NCBI GenBank assembly: GCA_944385395.1
Contig: CALWXA010000096.1
Location: forward strand, 1-42,046
Length of the DNA: 42,046 nucleotides
Source: an uncultured Oscillospiraceae bacterium
Lineage (GTDB): Bacteria; Bacillota; Clostridia; Oscillospirales; Oscillospiraceae
Reading direction: 5' to 3'
Numbering within the stretch: position 1 is the stretch's first letter; every line of letters starts with the position of its first letter. The notes below the pieces were generated by a model that made no database searches, was not told the DNA's origin, and worked only from the letters and a program-made list of their open reading frames with translations. The translations under genes and the position numbers were made by a program. Below are positions 8,368 through 17,593 of the stretch, piece by piece.

Positions 8368-10755
8368 ATGAGCGAGATGTTTGAAAAATCCATCCGCACC
8401 CTGGAACTGCCGGCGGTGCTGGAGATGCTGAGCCGGAAGGCGGTGAGCGATGCGGCCAAGGAGCGCTGCCGCCGCCTTCAGCCTGTGACGGACGCCGACG
8501 AGGTGACGGAGCTGCTGGAGCAGACCGACGCCGCCAAGGAGCGGCTGGGGCTCCATGGCAGCCCTTCTTTTTCCGGCGTGAAGGATGTGTCCCGGGCCCT
8601 CCACCGGGCGGACCAGGGAGGTATGCTGAATACCCGGGAGCTGCTGGACATCGCCGGCGTTCTCACCGCCAGCCGCCGGGTATACGAGTACGACCTGGAG
8701 CGCCGGGGTGAGGCTACCGTCATCGACCACCTCTTCTCCTCCCTCCATACCAACAAATACCTGGAGGAGAATATCCGCAGCGCCATCCTGGATGAGGAAA
8801 CCATCGCCGATACCGCCAGTGCCGAACTGGCGGACATCCGGCGGAAGATGCGCCTGACGGCGGCCAAGGGCCGGCAGATCCTACGGCGGATCATCGCCGC
8901 GCCCTCCTACGCCAAGGTGTTGCAGGAGGCCCTCAGCACCCAGCGGGACGGCCGGTTCGTGGTGCCGGTGAAGGCGGAGTATAAGGGAAGCCTTCCGGGA
9001 TTGGTGCACGACGTGTCTGCCTCCGGCGCCACGCTGTTTGTGGAGCCCATGGGCGTGGTGCAGGCCAACAACGAGCTGCGGGAGCTGCAGGCCAAGGAGG
9101 ATCAGGAGATCGACCGCATCCTGCGGCAGCTCTCCGCCGAGTGTGCCGGGCAAATGAGCAATATACTGTGGGATTACGACATTTTAGTGCACCTTGATGT
9201 GATTTTCGCCAAGGCGCAGCTGAGCTATCAGCTCAATGCCAGCCGGCCCCAGGTGCGCAAGCGGGGCGGCGTGGTGCTGCGCCGGGCTCGGCATCCGCTG
9301 CTGGATGCGGCCAAGGCAGTGCCCATCACCGTGGATCTGGGGGAGCAGTTCGATACCCTGGTGATCACCGGACCCAACACCGGCGGCAAGACGGTGACGC
9401 TGAAGACTTTGGGCCTTCTGTGCCTGATGGCCCAGTGCGGGCTCCACATCCCTGCCGACGACGGCAGCGCCATCCGGGTATTCCGGCGGATGCTGGCGGA
9501 TGTGGGAGATGAGCAGAGCATCGAGCAGAGCCTGTCCACCTTTTCGGCCCACATGTCCAATACGGTCCGGATCCTGGAAGAGGCGGATGAGGACAGTCTG
9601 ATCCTGTTTGATGAGTTGGGAGCGGGCACCGACCCTGTGGAGGGTGCGGCTCTGGCCATCGCCATCATTCAGTACGCCCGGAGCAAGGGGGCGCTGACGG
9701 CGGCTACCACCCACTATGCAGAGCTGAAAACCTTTGCCATGACCACGGCGGGGGTGGAAAACGCCTCCTGTGAGTTTGACGTCCAGACCCTGCGGCCCAC
9801 CTACCGCTTGCTCATCGGGATACCGGGCAAGTCCAACGCCTTTGCCATTTCCCGGCGGCTGGGCTTGCCGGAAGAGGTGATCCAGGCTGCCAAGGACCAG
9901 ATGGACAGCGAATCCGTGCGGTTTGAGGATGTACTCACCCAGCTGGAGGAAAAGCGCCAGCGACTGGAAAAGGCCCAGACGGAGGCCGACCGGCTCTGGC
10001 GGCAGCGGGAGGAGGACGCCCGGAAAGCCCGGACCTTCCGGGAGCAGATGGAGCGTGCCAAGGAAAATGCCCGCAGCAAGGGCGAGGCCGAGGCCAAGCG
10101 TATCATCCGGGAAGCCACGGAGCGCTCGGAGGAGATCTTCGCCCAGCTGGACGCCCTGCGGAAAGAGCAGCAGCGTCAGGCCAATTTCCAGGCGGTGAAC
10201 GACGCCCGGGCATCGGTGCGCCACAGCCTGAAGGAGGCCCAGGCCAAGCTTCGGGAGAAGGACGAGACGGAAGATCCCACCCTGACCCCCAGCCGCCCCT
10301 TTGAAGTGGGCGATCTGGTGGAGCTGGCGGGGGTGAAAACTGCGGCCAAGGTGGTGGCGGTGAACGGCGACGGTACGCTGCTGCTGCAGGCGGGCAAGAT
10401 GAAAATGACCACCAAGGCTTCCCAGGTCCGGCTGCTGGAGAGCGGCGAGGCCCGGCAGCGCCGTGAGAAGGCGGCTGCCGCCCCGGCCCCTGCGGTACGG
10501 CTGACGCCCCGTGCGGCGGCGGAGCTGGATATCCGGGGCCTGGAGACCCTGGAGGCGGAGAGCGTGGTGGAAAATTACATCGACAGCGCCGTAATGGCAA
10601 AGCTGGGAACGGTGACCATCATCCACGGCAAGGGCACCGGCGCATTGCGCAAGGCGGTCCATGAAATGCTCAAGCGCAACCGGGCGGTGAAGAGCTTCCG
10701 CCTGGGCCGGTACGGTGAGGGTGAAGCCGGAGTTACCGTAGTGGAGCTGAAATAA
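8368..10755 (+). CDS. mutS2: MutS2 ATPase/endonuclease
   Basis: A 795-residue MutS2. The MutS-type ATPase has Walker A GPNTGGKT from about residue 335, Walker B LILFDELGAGTDP, and the following THYAEL signature. After a long coiled coil (about 510-640) and a KOW-like segment (FEVGDLVELAG), the C-terminus is an Smr domain with LDIRGLE and HGKGTGALR. MutS2 lacks mismatch recognition; it acts on branched DNA and, in Bacillus, on collided ribosomes. The start is five bases after recO. A weak hairpin AAATCC/GGATTT at 10782-10797 is the only possible terminator seen. Confidence 0.95.
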   Translation: MSEMFEKSIRTLELPAVLEMLSRKAVSDAAKERCRRLQPVTDADEVTELLEQTDAAKERLGLHGSPSFSGVKDVSRALHRADQGGMLNTRELLDIAGVLTASRRVYEYDLERRGEATVIDHLFSSLHTNKYLEENIRSAILDEETIADTASAELADIRRKMRLTAAKGRQILRRIIAAPSYAKVLQEALSTQRDGRFVVPVKAEYKGSLPGLVHDVSASGATLFVEPMGVVQANNELRELQAKEDQEIDRILRQLSAECAGQMSNILWDYDILVHLDVIFAKAQLSYQLNASRPQVRKRGGVVLRRARHPLLDAAKAVPITVDLGEQFDTLVITGPNTGGKTVTLKTLGLLCLMAQCGLHIPADDGSAIRVFRRMLADVGDEQSIEQSLSTFSAHMSNTVRILEEADEDSLILFDELGAGTDPVEGAALAIAIIQYARSKGALTAATTHYAELKTFAMTTAGVENASCEFDVQTLRPTYRLLIGIPGKSNAFAISRRLGLPEEVIQAAKDQMDSESVRFEDVLTQLEEKRQRLEKAQTEADRLWRQREEDARKARTFREQMERAKENARSKGEAEAKRIIREATERSEEIFAQLDALRKEQQRQANFQAVNDARASVRHSLKEAQAKLREKDETEDPTLTPSRPFEVGDLVELAGVKTAAKVVAVNGDGTLLLQAGKMKMTTKASQVRLLESGEARQRREKAAAAPAPAVRLTPRAAAELDIRGLETLEAESVVENYIDSAVMAKLGTVTIIHGKGTGALRKAVHEMLKRNRAVKSFRLGRYGEGEAGVTVVELK

Positions 10756-10834
10756 TTTACCAAATTTTGTGTAAAGCGCCAAAATCCTATGGGATTTCTC
10801 AGAGCTGACATGAAAAAATTGTTGGGAATGGATA

Positions 10835-10864
10835 TTGCAAAAGTCGATGCAAATTCGGTATAAT
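10835..10864 (+). promoter_or_regulatory. Sigma-A promoter of the HPr gene
   Basis: TTGCAA (10835-10840) and TATAAT (10859-10864) are separated by 18 bases. The start codon of the HPr gene lies 65 bases beyond the -10. Confidence 0.8.
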
Positions 10865-10928
10865 ATGTTTTGCAAAAGGTTTTGTTTTTGATTGTGTCAT
10901 AAGCTGCGTATAAAGGAGAGCTGGTTGC

Positions 10929-11192
10929 ATGTATACACAGGAAATCACTGTTAAGAACGAGGTCGGTCTGCATGCCCGTCCTGCCACGTACTTTATTCAG
11001 AAGGCCAATGAGTTCAAAAGCGGCATCTGGGTGGAGAAGGACGAGCGCCGTGTCAACGCCAAGAGCCTGCTGGGCGTTCTGTCCCTGGGCATCGTGAAAG
11101 GCACTACCATCACCCTCATCGCCGACGGCGTGGATGAGAAGGAAGCGGTGGCTGCCCTGGTGGATCTCATCGAGAACAACTTCTGCGAATAA
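10929..11192 (+). CDS. ptsH: Phosphocarrier protein HPr
   Basis: An 87-residue HPr of the phosphotransferase system. Both regulatory sites are present: His15 in GLHARPAT, phosphorylated by enzyme I, and Ser46 in NAKSLLGVLSLG, the target of HPr kinase, which makes HPr a CcpA corepressor in Firmicutes. His15 argues against Crh, which lacks it. The gene stands alone with its own promoter and terminator; no enzyme I gene is adjacent. A cre-like site elsewhere in the window (23219-23232) would be a possible target of CcpA with HPr-Ser-P. Confidence 0.93.
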   Translation: MYTQEITVKNEVGLHARPATYFIQKANEFKSGIWVEKDERRVNAKSLLGVLSLGIVKGTTITLIADGVDEKEAVAALVDLIENNFCE

Positions 11193-11199
11193 AAAAAGT

Positions 11200-11227
11200 A
11201 TCCGATGCCAAAGGCATCGGATATTTT
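11200..11227. terminator. Bidirectional terminator between the HPr gene and the pyruvate-kinase-like gene
   Basis: ATCCGATGCC, an AAA loop and GGCATCGGAT form a perfect stem with an A run before it and a T run after it, between two convergent genes. Confidence 0.93.
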
Positions 11228-12214
11228 TTATGCTTGGCGATCCAATTCGCCCCAATGTGCCAGCTCCAGCAAAACCTTTACCGCTTCCACAGGATAGGCC
11301 CCCTGGGCCGTTTCTCCGGTGAGCATCAGCGCCGCAGCGCCGTCCAGACAGGCGTTGTATACATCGCATACCTCCGCCCGGGTGGGCTGTGAGGCATGGA
11401 TCATGCTTTGCAGCAGATGGGTCACCACCAGAAAATCTTTTCCGGCAGCCCGGCATTGGGCGGCCATCTTTTTTTGCGCTCTGGGCAATTGGAAAAGGGG
11501 CAGATTGCTGCCCAGATCCCCCCGGGCGATGGTCACTACATCGCAAAGCTCCATCCACTCCGGCAGGGTTTCCACGCCCTGGGCGTCCTCCACCTTGGCG
11601 AAGATCCGCAGTTCTGTGAGTCCGTGACGCTCCAATGCCTGCCGCAGCTCCAGGAGATCCTTACGGCTGCGGACAAAGGGCTGCATCACCGCTGTGACGC
11701 CGTGTTCCCAGGCGCAGGCCAGGTCGGCTTCATCCTCTGCCGACAGGGCCGGACGCACAAGATCCAGTCCCGGCAGCGTCAGGCTCTTGCGCCCTTCCAC
11801 CATGCCGCCCCTTTGGCAGCGGCAGAAAACCTGATCCGCCTGCCGCCGAAGGACGGTGAGCTCCATGCTTCCGTCGTCCACCAGAATGGTCTGGCCCGGC
11901 TGCAGCGCCTGAAGGACGTCTGGTTCCAGGGGAATGCCGTCCCGGCCCAGCAGCAATTCCTCCCCCGGCTGCAGCGGGATGGGGGCAGGGAGTGCCGGCA
12001 GCCGGATCTCGCCGCCCCGCAGGTCGATGATGAGCTGCGGAGCGGTGCCGGCAGCGGCGGCGGCCTGCTGCAGCGCCTGGGTCCAGGGGCGGCACTCCGC
12101 CAGGGAACGATGAGAAAGATTCAGCCGGAAGCCGGTAAGCCCCAAGGTCAGCATTTGCTCCAATACCTCTTGCCGGCAGCAGGCGGGACCCAGGGTGGCG
12201 TAGGTTTCGATCAT
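11228..12214 (-). CDS. Pyruvate kinase-like protein lacking the C-terminal domain
   Basis: A 328-residue protein clearly of the pyruvate kinase family but about 150 residues short. Recognisable parts are ATLGPA near the N-terminus, RLNLSH, DDGSMELTV in the B domain, AKVED (with the catalytic-type Lys), IARGDLG, PTRAEVCDV and MLTGETAQGAYPVEAV. The sequence stops soon after, so the allosteric C-terminal domain is missing. Several positions differ from standard enzymes (RGGEIR in place of KGPEIR, VTHLLQSM in place of TQMLDSM). Its start overlaps the uvrC stop by four bases, so it is coupled to a DNA repair operon. It may be a catalytic paralogue or a sensor; function not predictable. Confidence 0.8.
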   Translation of the reverse strand: MIETYATLGPACCRQEVLEQMLTLGLTGFRLNLSHRSLAECRPWTQALQQAAAAAGTAPQLIIDLRGGEIRLPALPAPIPLQPGEELLLGRDGIPLEPDVLQALQPGQTILVDDGSMELTVLRRQADQVFCRCQRGGMVEGRKSLTLPGLDLVRPALSAEDEADLACAWEHGVTAVMQPFVRSRKDLLELRQALERHGLTELRIFAKVEDAQGVETLPEWMELCDVVTIARGDLGSNLPLFQLPRAQKKMAAQCRAAGKDFLVVTHLLQSMIHASQPTRAEVCDVYNACLDGAAALMLTGETAQGAYPVEAVKVLLELAHWGELDRQA

Positions 12215-14043
12215 GATGGGTTCTCCTTGTGAAAATGGTCATACACCGCCTGAGCGGTTTTCTGGGGCACCACGGCGGACAGCTCCTCCACCGAAGCCCG
12301 GGTGATGGCGGCCACGGACTTGAAGTGCCGCAGCAGCGCCTGCTTCCGGGCAGGACCCACTCCGGCAATGCCGTCCAGACGGGAAGCGTAGGCCCCGGAG
12401 CGGTGCTTTTCGTGGTGATAGGTAATGGCGTAACGGTGGACTTCCTCCTGAATGCGGCCGATGAGGGCAAAGAGGGGCGGCGTCTGCTGGATGCCCAGCT
12501 CCTGGCCCAGCGGGGTCATGAGCCCTCTGGTGCGGTGCCGGTCGTCCTTCACCATGCCCAGCACCGGCACTTCCAGCCCCAGCTCCTGCAGTACCTGCAC
12601 CGCAGCCTGGGCCTGCAGCTGTCCGCCGTCCATCAAAATGAGATCCGGCAGAGTGTCAAAGCCTGCATCCCCCTCCAGATACCGCCGGAACCGCCGGGTG
12701 AGGACCTGGTGCATGGCGGCGTAGTCGTCGCCGCCGGTGATGTCCCGGAGCTGGAAACGGCGGTAATCCCGTTTCAGGGGCTTGCCGTCATAGAATACCA
12801 CCATGCCGCCTACGGCGTCGGCCCCGGCTGTGTGGGAGATGTCGTAGGCCTCCAGCCGCCGGGGGGGCTGGGCAAGGCCTGCCAGTGTCCCCAGCAGCTC
12901 CAAAGTTTTGCTGGTACGCTCGGCGTCGGAGGTGATGCGCTCCACTTCCTGGGCGGCGTTGCGCTCCGCCATTTTCAGAAGGTCCGCCTTCTCGCCCCGC
13001 TGGGGCAGCCGTACCCGGATGGTGTGCCCGGCCTGCTCCGTCAGCAGCTGGGCGAACACCTCCTGATCCTCCAGAGCACAGGGCAGCAGGATCTCGGCGG
13101 GGAATACGCCCCGGTGGAGATAGTACTGGCTCAATACAGAGGCCAGCACGGCGCTGTCATTCTCCTCGGCGGCGGCGGGGAATACCTGTACCTCCCGGCC
13201 CAGGAGATCCCCCTCCCGGATGTGCAGTACGGCGCAGCCCCAGCGCACCTGGCCCAGATAGACGCCCCATACGTCGGTATCGGCGCAGACGCCGGCGATG
13301 ACCTGCTGCTGCTTGCCCAGTACCGACAGGGCACGGATCCGGTCCCGGAGGGCGGCGGCTTTTTCAAAGGCCAGGGCTTCGGCGGCCTCCTCCATTTCCC
13401 GCTGCAGCTCCTCCGTCAGCTGCCGGAGCTTACCGGAGAACAGGCGGCTGGCCTGTTCCATCCGGCGGCGGTATTCCTCCTGTCCGGGGCCCTCCGGCAG
13501 ACAGAAACCGTCGCATTTGCCGATGTGATAGTTCAAGCAGGGCCGCTCCTTGCCGATGTCCCGGGGAAACCGCCGGGAACAGGTGGGCAGGTGCAGAGCG
13601 CTGCACACGGCGTCAATGGCGGCACGGGTTTCATGCCGCCCGCCGAAGGGGCCGAAATATTTGGCGCCGTCCTGGGCCACCCGGCTGCACAGCGTCAGCC
13701 GGGGATAGGCGGCGCTTTGGCCCAGCCGCACGAAGGGATAGCCCTTGTCGTCTTTCAAAAGGATGTTGTACCGTGGCTGATGGCGCTTGATGAGGGAGTT
13801 TTCCAGCACCAGCGCCTCAAACTCCGAGGAGACGAACACCGTGTCGAACCGGTCCACCTGGGAGACCATCATCCGGGTCTTGGCGTTGTGGCCCGAGCCG
13901 GACTGGAAATACTGGCTCACCCGGTTTTTCAGTTTTTTGGCCTTGCCCACATAGATCACCTGTCCGGTCTTGTCCATCATGAGATAGACCCCCGGGCTCA
14001 GGGGCAGGGCGTTGGCCTGATCCAGCAGCTGCTGGCGTGTCAT
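12211..14043 (-). CDS. uvrC: Excinuclease ABC subunit UvrC
   Basis: A 610-residue UvrC, the dual-incision nuclease of nucleotide excision repair. The N-terminal GIY-YIG domain carries GVYLMMDKTGQVIYVGKAKK, a Cys-rich patch follows (CSRRFPRDI, CLNYHIGKCDGFC), then the UVR motif around EEAAEALAFEKAAALRD. The RNase H-like second nuclease contains EAYDISHTAGADAVGGMVVF, and the C-terminus has helix-hairpin-helix motifs (LDGIAGVGPARKQALLRHF). GGGAGGA precedes the start. It lies 16 bases after recG and overlaps the pyruvate-kinase-like gene. Confidence 0.96.
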   Translation of the reverse strand: MTRQQLLDQANALPLSPGVYLMMDKTGQVIYVGKAKKLKNRVSQYFQSGSGHNAKTRMMVSQVDRFDTVFVSSEFEALVLENSLIKRHQPRYNILLKDDKGYPFVRLGQSAAYPRLTLCSRVAQDGAKYFGPFGGRHETRAAIDAVCSALHLPTCSRRFPRDIGKERPCLNYHIGKCDGFCLPEGPGQEEYRRRMEQASRLFSGKLRQLTEELQREMEEAAEALAFEKAAALRDRIRALSVLGKQQQVIAGVCADTDVWGVYLGQVRWGCAVLHIREGDLLGREVQVFPAAAEENDSAVLASVLSQYYLHRGVFPAEILLPCALEDQEVFAQLLTEQAGHTIRVRLPQRGEKADLLKMAERNAAQEVERITSDAERTSKTLELLGTLAGLAQPPRRLEAYDISHTAGADAVGGMVVFYDGKPLKRDYRRFQLRDITGGDDYAAMHQVLTRRFRRYLEGDAGFDTLPDLILMDGGQLQAQAAVQVLQELGLEVPVLGMVKDDRHRTRGLMTPLGQELGIQQTPPLFALIGRIQEEVHRYAITYHHEKHRSGAYASRLDGIAGVGPARKQALLRHFKSVAAITRASVEELSAVVPQKTAQAVYDHFHKENPS

Positions 14044-14059
14044 AGGATGTGTCCTCCCT

Positions 14060-16108
14060 TCAGTTCAGGGTACCGGCGCTGCGCTGCAGCAGCTGCCTCA
14101 CCCGCTGCTGCAGTTTCCGGTGATGCTGCAGCTCCGGATCGCCGGCAAGGAGCTGCCGGGCGGCCTTCTGAGCTTCGTCCAGAAGACGCATATCGCAGCT
14201 GAGATCGGCGATCTTCATGGCCGGCAGGCCGTGCTGCCGGGAGCCGAAGAAGTCGCCGGGGCCACGGAGCCGCAGGTCCTCCTCGGCAATTTTGAATCCG
14301 TCGTTGGTGCGCTGCATCACCTGCAGCCGCTCCCGGGTCTCCTGGGCGGTGTGGTCGCTCATCAAAATGCAGTAGCTCTTGACGCTGCCCCGGCCCACGC
14401 GGCCCCGGAGCTGGTGGAGCTGGCTGAGTCCGAACCGCTCAGCGTTCTCCACGATCATGGCGTTGGCGTTGGGCACGTCCACGCCCACCTCAATGACGGT
14501 GGTGGACACCAGGATCTGTGTTCTGGCCGCCACGAAGTCCGCCATCACCGCCTCCTTCTCCCGGGGCTTCATTTTGCCGTGGAGCACGGCGATCTGCAGA
14601 TCCGGAAATACCTCCTGCTGCAACTGCCGGGCGTAGGCGGTGACGGCCTTGCGCTCGTCGGGGATCTGGTCGTCCTCCCCCACCAGGGGACAGACGATGA
14701 ACACCTGATGCCCCGCCTCCACCTGCTTGCGGATGAAGGCCTGCACCCGGGTCCGATAGCTGCCGTCCACCACAAAGGTGTCCACCTTCTGCCGCCCCGG
14801 AGGCAGCTCGTCGATCACCGATACGTCCAGATCGCCGTAAATGATCAGTGCCAGCGTCCGGGGAATGGGGGTGGCAGAGAGCACCAGCGTGTGGGGATGG
14901 ACACCCTTTTCCCCTAAGGCCGCCCGCTGGGCTACGCCGAAGCGGTGCTGCTCATCGGTGACCACCAGACCCAGCCGGGCGTACTGCACGTCCGAGGTCA
15001 GCAGGGCGTGGGTGCCGATGCACACGTCCACCTCACCGCTGGCCAGCTGTGCCAGGATCTCCCGGCGTTCCTTGGCCCGGGTAGAGCCGGTGAGCAGCAC
15101 GCACCGCAGTCCCAAAGATCCCAGCAGGGGCCCCAGACCCTGATAATGCTGCCGGGCCAGGATTTCTGTGGGAGCCATCAGGGCGCTTTGCCAGCCGCTT
15201 TGGGCCGCCAGCCAGATGCACCCGGCGGCCACCATGGTTTTGCCGCTGCCCACGTCGCCCTGGCACAGCCGGTTCATGGGACGGCTGGAGCACATATCGG
15301 CGGCGGCCTCTGTAATGGCACGGCGCTGGGCGCCGGTAAGGGAGAAAGGCAGCTGGCGGCAGAAAATCTCCAGATCCGCCTGGTGACACTCCGGGCCGGT
15401 GACATCCTGCCGGTATTCCCGCAGCTGCTGCATGGCGCAGGTCAGCAAAAAAAGCTCCTCAAAAGCCAGCCGCCGCCGGGCAATGGACAGGGCCTCCGGG
15501 GAGTCGGGAAAGTGGATGTTTTCGTAGGCGTAGTTGCTGTGGCACAGCTGATGCTGCCGCCGCACCTCCTCCGGCAGATCGTCGGATAAAAGCTCCCGGC
15601 AGGCATCCAGGCCCTGACGTACCGCCCGGTCCATCATCAGTTGGCTGATGCCGGCGGTGAGGGAATAGATGGGCATGATCCGGCCGGTGATCTGCTGCTG
15701 ACCCTCCGGCTCCAGCAGGGGGTTCACCATCTGGCGGCGCAGCAGATTCCCCTCCACCCGGCCGTAGAACACATAGGTCTGACCGGGCTGCAGGGTGTTT
15801 TTCCGGTATTCCTGATTGAAAAAGGTAAGGTCCAGCACTCCGGTGTCGTCCACCGCCCGGCATTTGACCACGGACCTGCCGCCGCTGATGCGGTGGGCGG
15901 TAGGGGCGGCGGCGATCATGGCCCGGGTACAGCCGTTTTCGCCGGGTACCAGCTGGGCGATGGGCACTGTGTGGGAGCGGTCCTCGTACCCCCGGGGGAA
16001 ATAGGAGATGAGATCCTGCAGCGTGGCGATGCCCAGCCGGGCCAGCGCCTTGGCCCGTGCTTCCCCGATGCCGTGGATGTATCGGATATCCGTATGCAGA
16101 TCCGCCAT
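14060..16108 (-). CDS. recG: ATP-dependent DNA helicase RecG
   Basis: A 682-residue RecG, which remodels stalled forks and Holliday junctions. An N-terminal wedge/OB domain precedes the superfamily 2 helicase core with Walker A GDVGSGKT (about 284-291), the DEQHRFGV box near 384, SATPIPRTL, and the C-terminal GRVGRG motif and RecG-specific tail. The start at 16108 (MADLHTDIRYIHGIG) is chosen for its AAAGGAG site and normal length; an in-frame GTG four codons upstream would overlap that site. It is first in the recG-uvrC-pyruvate-kinase-like operon, with its own promoter. Confidence 0.95.
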   Translation of the reverse strand: MADLHTDIRYIHGIGEARAKALARLGIATLQDLISYFPRGYEDRSHTVPIAQLVPGENGCTRAMIAAAPTAHRISGGRSVVKCRAVDDTGVLDLTFFNQEYRKNTLQPGQTYVFYGRVEGNLLRRQMVNPLLEPEGQQQITGRIMPIYSLTAGISQLMMDRAVRQGLDACRELLSDDLPEEVRRQHQLCHSNYAYENIHFPDSPEALSIARRRLAFEELFLLTCAMQQLREYRQDVTGPECHQADLEIFCRQLPFSLTGAQRRAITEAAADMCSSRPMNRLCQGDVGSGKTMVAAGCIWLAAQSGWQSALMAPTEILARQHYQGLGPLLGSLGLRCVLLTGSTRAKERREILAQLASGEVDVCIGTHALLTSDVQYARLGLVVTDEQHRFGVAQRAALGEKGVHPHTLVLSATPIPRTLALIIYGDLDVSVIDELPPGRQKVDTFVVDGSYRTRVQAFIRKQVEAGHQVFIVCPLVGEDDQIPDERKAVTAYARQLQQEVFPDLQIAVLHGKMKPREKEAVMADFVAARTQILVSTTVIEVGVDVPNANAMIVENAERFGLSQLHQLRGRVGRGSVKSYCILMSDHTAQETRERLQVMQRTNDGFKIAEEDLRLRGPGDFFGSRQHGLPAMKIADLSCDMRLLDEAQKAARQLLAGDPELQHHRKLQQRVRQLLQRSAGTLN

Positions 16109-16145
16109 GGGACAGCTCACTCCTTTCCCGTACTTGTTTGCCTGT

Positions 16146-16174
16146 ATTTTACCAGTTTTGCCGGGCGGTGACAA
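16146..16174 (-). promoter_or_regulatory. Sigma-A promoter of recG
   Basis: On the reverse strand TTGTCA (16174-16169), a 17-base spacer and TAAAAT (16151-16146) lie upstream of the recG start. Confidence 0.78.
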
Positions 16175-16177
16175 CCG

Positions 16178-16209
16178 AAAAAGCGGGACACATCATGTGT
16201 CCCGCTTTT
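16178..16209 (-). terminator. Terminator after folA
   Basis: AAAAGCGGGACACA and TGTGTCCCGCTTTT form a 14-bp perfect stem with a three-base loop. The folA stop codon lies inside it. The reverse-strand right arm ends in a T run. Confidence 0.88.
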
Positions 16210-16687
16210 CTTCGCTTACATAATCCACATACTGGAAGCGTACGCCGTTTTCCTCCAGAACGGGGCCCTCCGTTTCCCGGCGCCAGCCGGGCAGGGTGTC
16301 CAGATCCGGGAAGAAGGTGTCGGCCTCCGCCTCTGCCAGCACCCGGGTGACATAGACCTGGCTGCACAGGGGCAGCATCTGCCGGTAGATCTCGCCGCCG
16401 CCGATGCAGAAGGCGTCGGGGCCTGCCAGAGCCGCCGCTTCCTCCGGCGAACGGGCCAGCTCCACCCCCTGGGGGGGCTGGTAATTCGGGTCACGGGAGA
16501 GTACGATGTTCCGGCGGTTGGGAAGCCCCTTGCTTCCCGGGAGGGACAGCAGCGTCTTGCGGCCCATCACCACCGTGTGACCGGCGGTGAGGGAACGGAA
16601 GCGCTTGAGATCGGCGCTGATGTGGAACAGCAGCTGACCTTCCCGGCCGATGCCCCAGGTTTCACTGACTGCTACAATGGCCTGCAT
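16193..16687 (-). CDS. folA: Dihydrofolate reductase
   Basis: A 164-residue DHFR that reduces dihydrofolate with NADPH. Seen are the N-terminal AIVAVSETWGIGREGQ, ADLKRFRSLTAGHTVVMGRKT and the nucleotide-binding CIGGGEIYRQMLP. The active-site loop reads LLF where many enzymes have LPW; this variant is common in Clostridia, so activity is expected. Its start lies 11 bases after the thyA stop, so the two are co-transcribed. The pairing is functional: ThyA produces the dihydrofolate that DHFR recycles. Confidence 0.95.
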   Translation of the reverse strand: MQAIVAVSETWGIGREGQLLFHISADLKRFRSLTAGHTVVMGRKTLLSLPGSKGLPNRRNIVLSRDPNYQPPQGVELARSPEEAAALAGPDAFCIGGGEIYRQMLPLCSQVYVTRVLAEAEADTFFPDLDTLPGWRRETEGPVLEENGVRFQYVDYVSEEKRDT

Positions 16688-16698
16688 CCTGCCCCTCC

Positions 16699-17529
16699 TT
16701 AAATGGCCACCGGGATCTGGTGGTCAAAGGGATGGGGATCGTACCCCTCCAGGGAGAAGCTGTCCCGGGTGAAGGCGTAGAAATCCTGTACGTCCTTGTC
16801 CATCACGAACCGGGGTGCCGGACGGCCCTGCCGCTCCAGCAGTTCCCGGATAATGGGCACATGCCGGTCGTAGATGTGGGCGTCGGCGATGACGTGTACC
16901 AATTCGCCCACCTGCAGCCCGCTGACCTGGGCGAACATATGTACCAGCACGGCGTACTGCACCACGTTCCAGTTGTTGGCCGCCAGCATGTCCTGGCTGC
17001 GCTGGTTCAAAATGGCGTTGAGGGTGTTGCCGGAGACGTTGAAGGTCATGGAATAGGCGCAGGGGTAGAGGGCCATGGCGTGGAGGTCCTCAAAATTGTA
17101 GAGGTTGGTGAGGATCCGCCGGGAGGCAGGATTGTGCTTGAGATCGTACAGCACCCGGTCCACCTGATCCATCTCCCCTTCGGGATACTGGTGCTTGATG
17201 CCCAGCTGATAGCCATAAGCCTTGCCAATGGAGCCGTTTTCATCGGCCCAGCTGTCCCAGATATGGCCCCGGAGGTCGTGGATGTTGTTGGACTTCTGCT
17301 GCCAGATCCACAGCAGCTCGTCGATGCTGGTTTTGAAATACGTGCGCCGGATGGTGAGGATGGGGAACTCCTGACGCAGGTCATAGCGGTTGATGATGCC
17401 AAATTTCTTCACGGTGTGGGCGGGGGTGCCGTCGTCCCAGTGGGGCCGTACCTGCTGGTCTGTATCCCATACGCCCTGCTCCAGGATCTCCCGGCAGTTC
17501 TGCTGAAAAATTTCGTCTGCCCGACTCAT
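16699..17529 (-). CDS. thyA: Thymidylate synthase ThyA
   Basis: A 276-residue thymidylate synthase that makes dTMP from dUMP using methylene-tetrahydrofolate. The catalytic cysteine lies in ALYPCAYSMTF, the PCA variant known from the Bacillus ThyA type rather than the PCH of Escherichia coli. NQRSQDMLAANNWNVVQYAVL and the dUMP-binding DAHIYDRHV are also clear. The ATG at 17529 has AAGGAGG nine bases before it; an upstream frame extension has no family match. It is transcribed ahead of folA from its own promoter, isolated from the preceding gene by a terminator. Confidence 0.96.
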   Translation of the reverse strand: MSRADEIFQQNCREILEQGVWDTDQQVRPHWDDGTPAHTVKKFGIINRYDLRQEFPILTIRRTYFKTSIDELLWIWQQKSNNIHDLRGHIWDSWADENGSIGKAYGYQLGIKHQYPEGEMDQVDRVLYDLKHNPASRRILTNLYNFEDLHAMALYPCAYSMTFNVSGNTLNAILNQRSQDMLAANNWNVVQYAVLVHMFAQVSGLQVGELVHVIADAHIYDRHVPIIRELLERQGRPAPRFVMDKDVQDFYAFTRDSFSLEGYDPHPFDHQIPVAI

Positions 17530-17558
17530 GGCCGTTTCCTCCTTGGGTGGTTTTTTCC

Positions 17559-17588
17559 AGTGTACCACAATCCGGCCCAATGGGACAA
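17559..17588 (-). promoter_or_regulatory. Candidate promoter of thyA-folA
   Basis: On the reverse strand TTGTCC (17588-17583), 18 bases, TACACT (17564-17559), about 30 bases before the thyA start. Confidence 0.6.
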
Positions 17589-17593
17589 GGGGC

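Noticed and set aside
12229-14202. A 657-residue forward frame opposite uvrC
   Set aside because: uvrC is complete with all its motifs; the antisense frame is low-complexity and lacks a start signal.
14060-16174. A longer RecG beginning 22 codons upstream
   Set aside because: The extension overlaps the promoter, and the ATG at 16108 has a ribosome binding site and the family start.
16193-16687. DHFR active-site loop LLF instead of LPW as a loss-of-function sign
   Set aside because: This variant is, as far as I recall, common among clostridial DHFRs; other residues are intact.
16699-17529. ThyA PCA instead of PCH at the catalytic cysteine
   Set aside because: The Bacillus ThyA type has the same PCA; the enzyme is otherwise complete.
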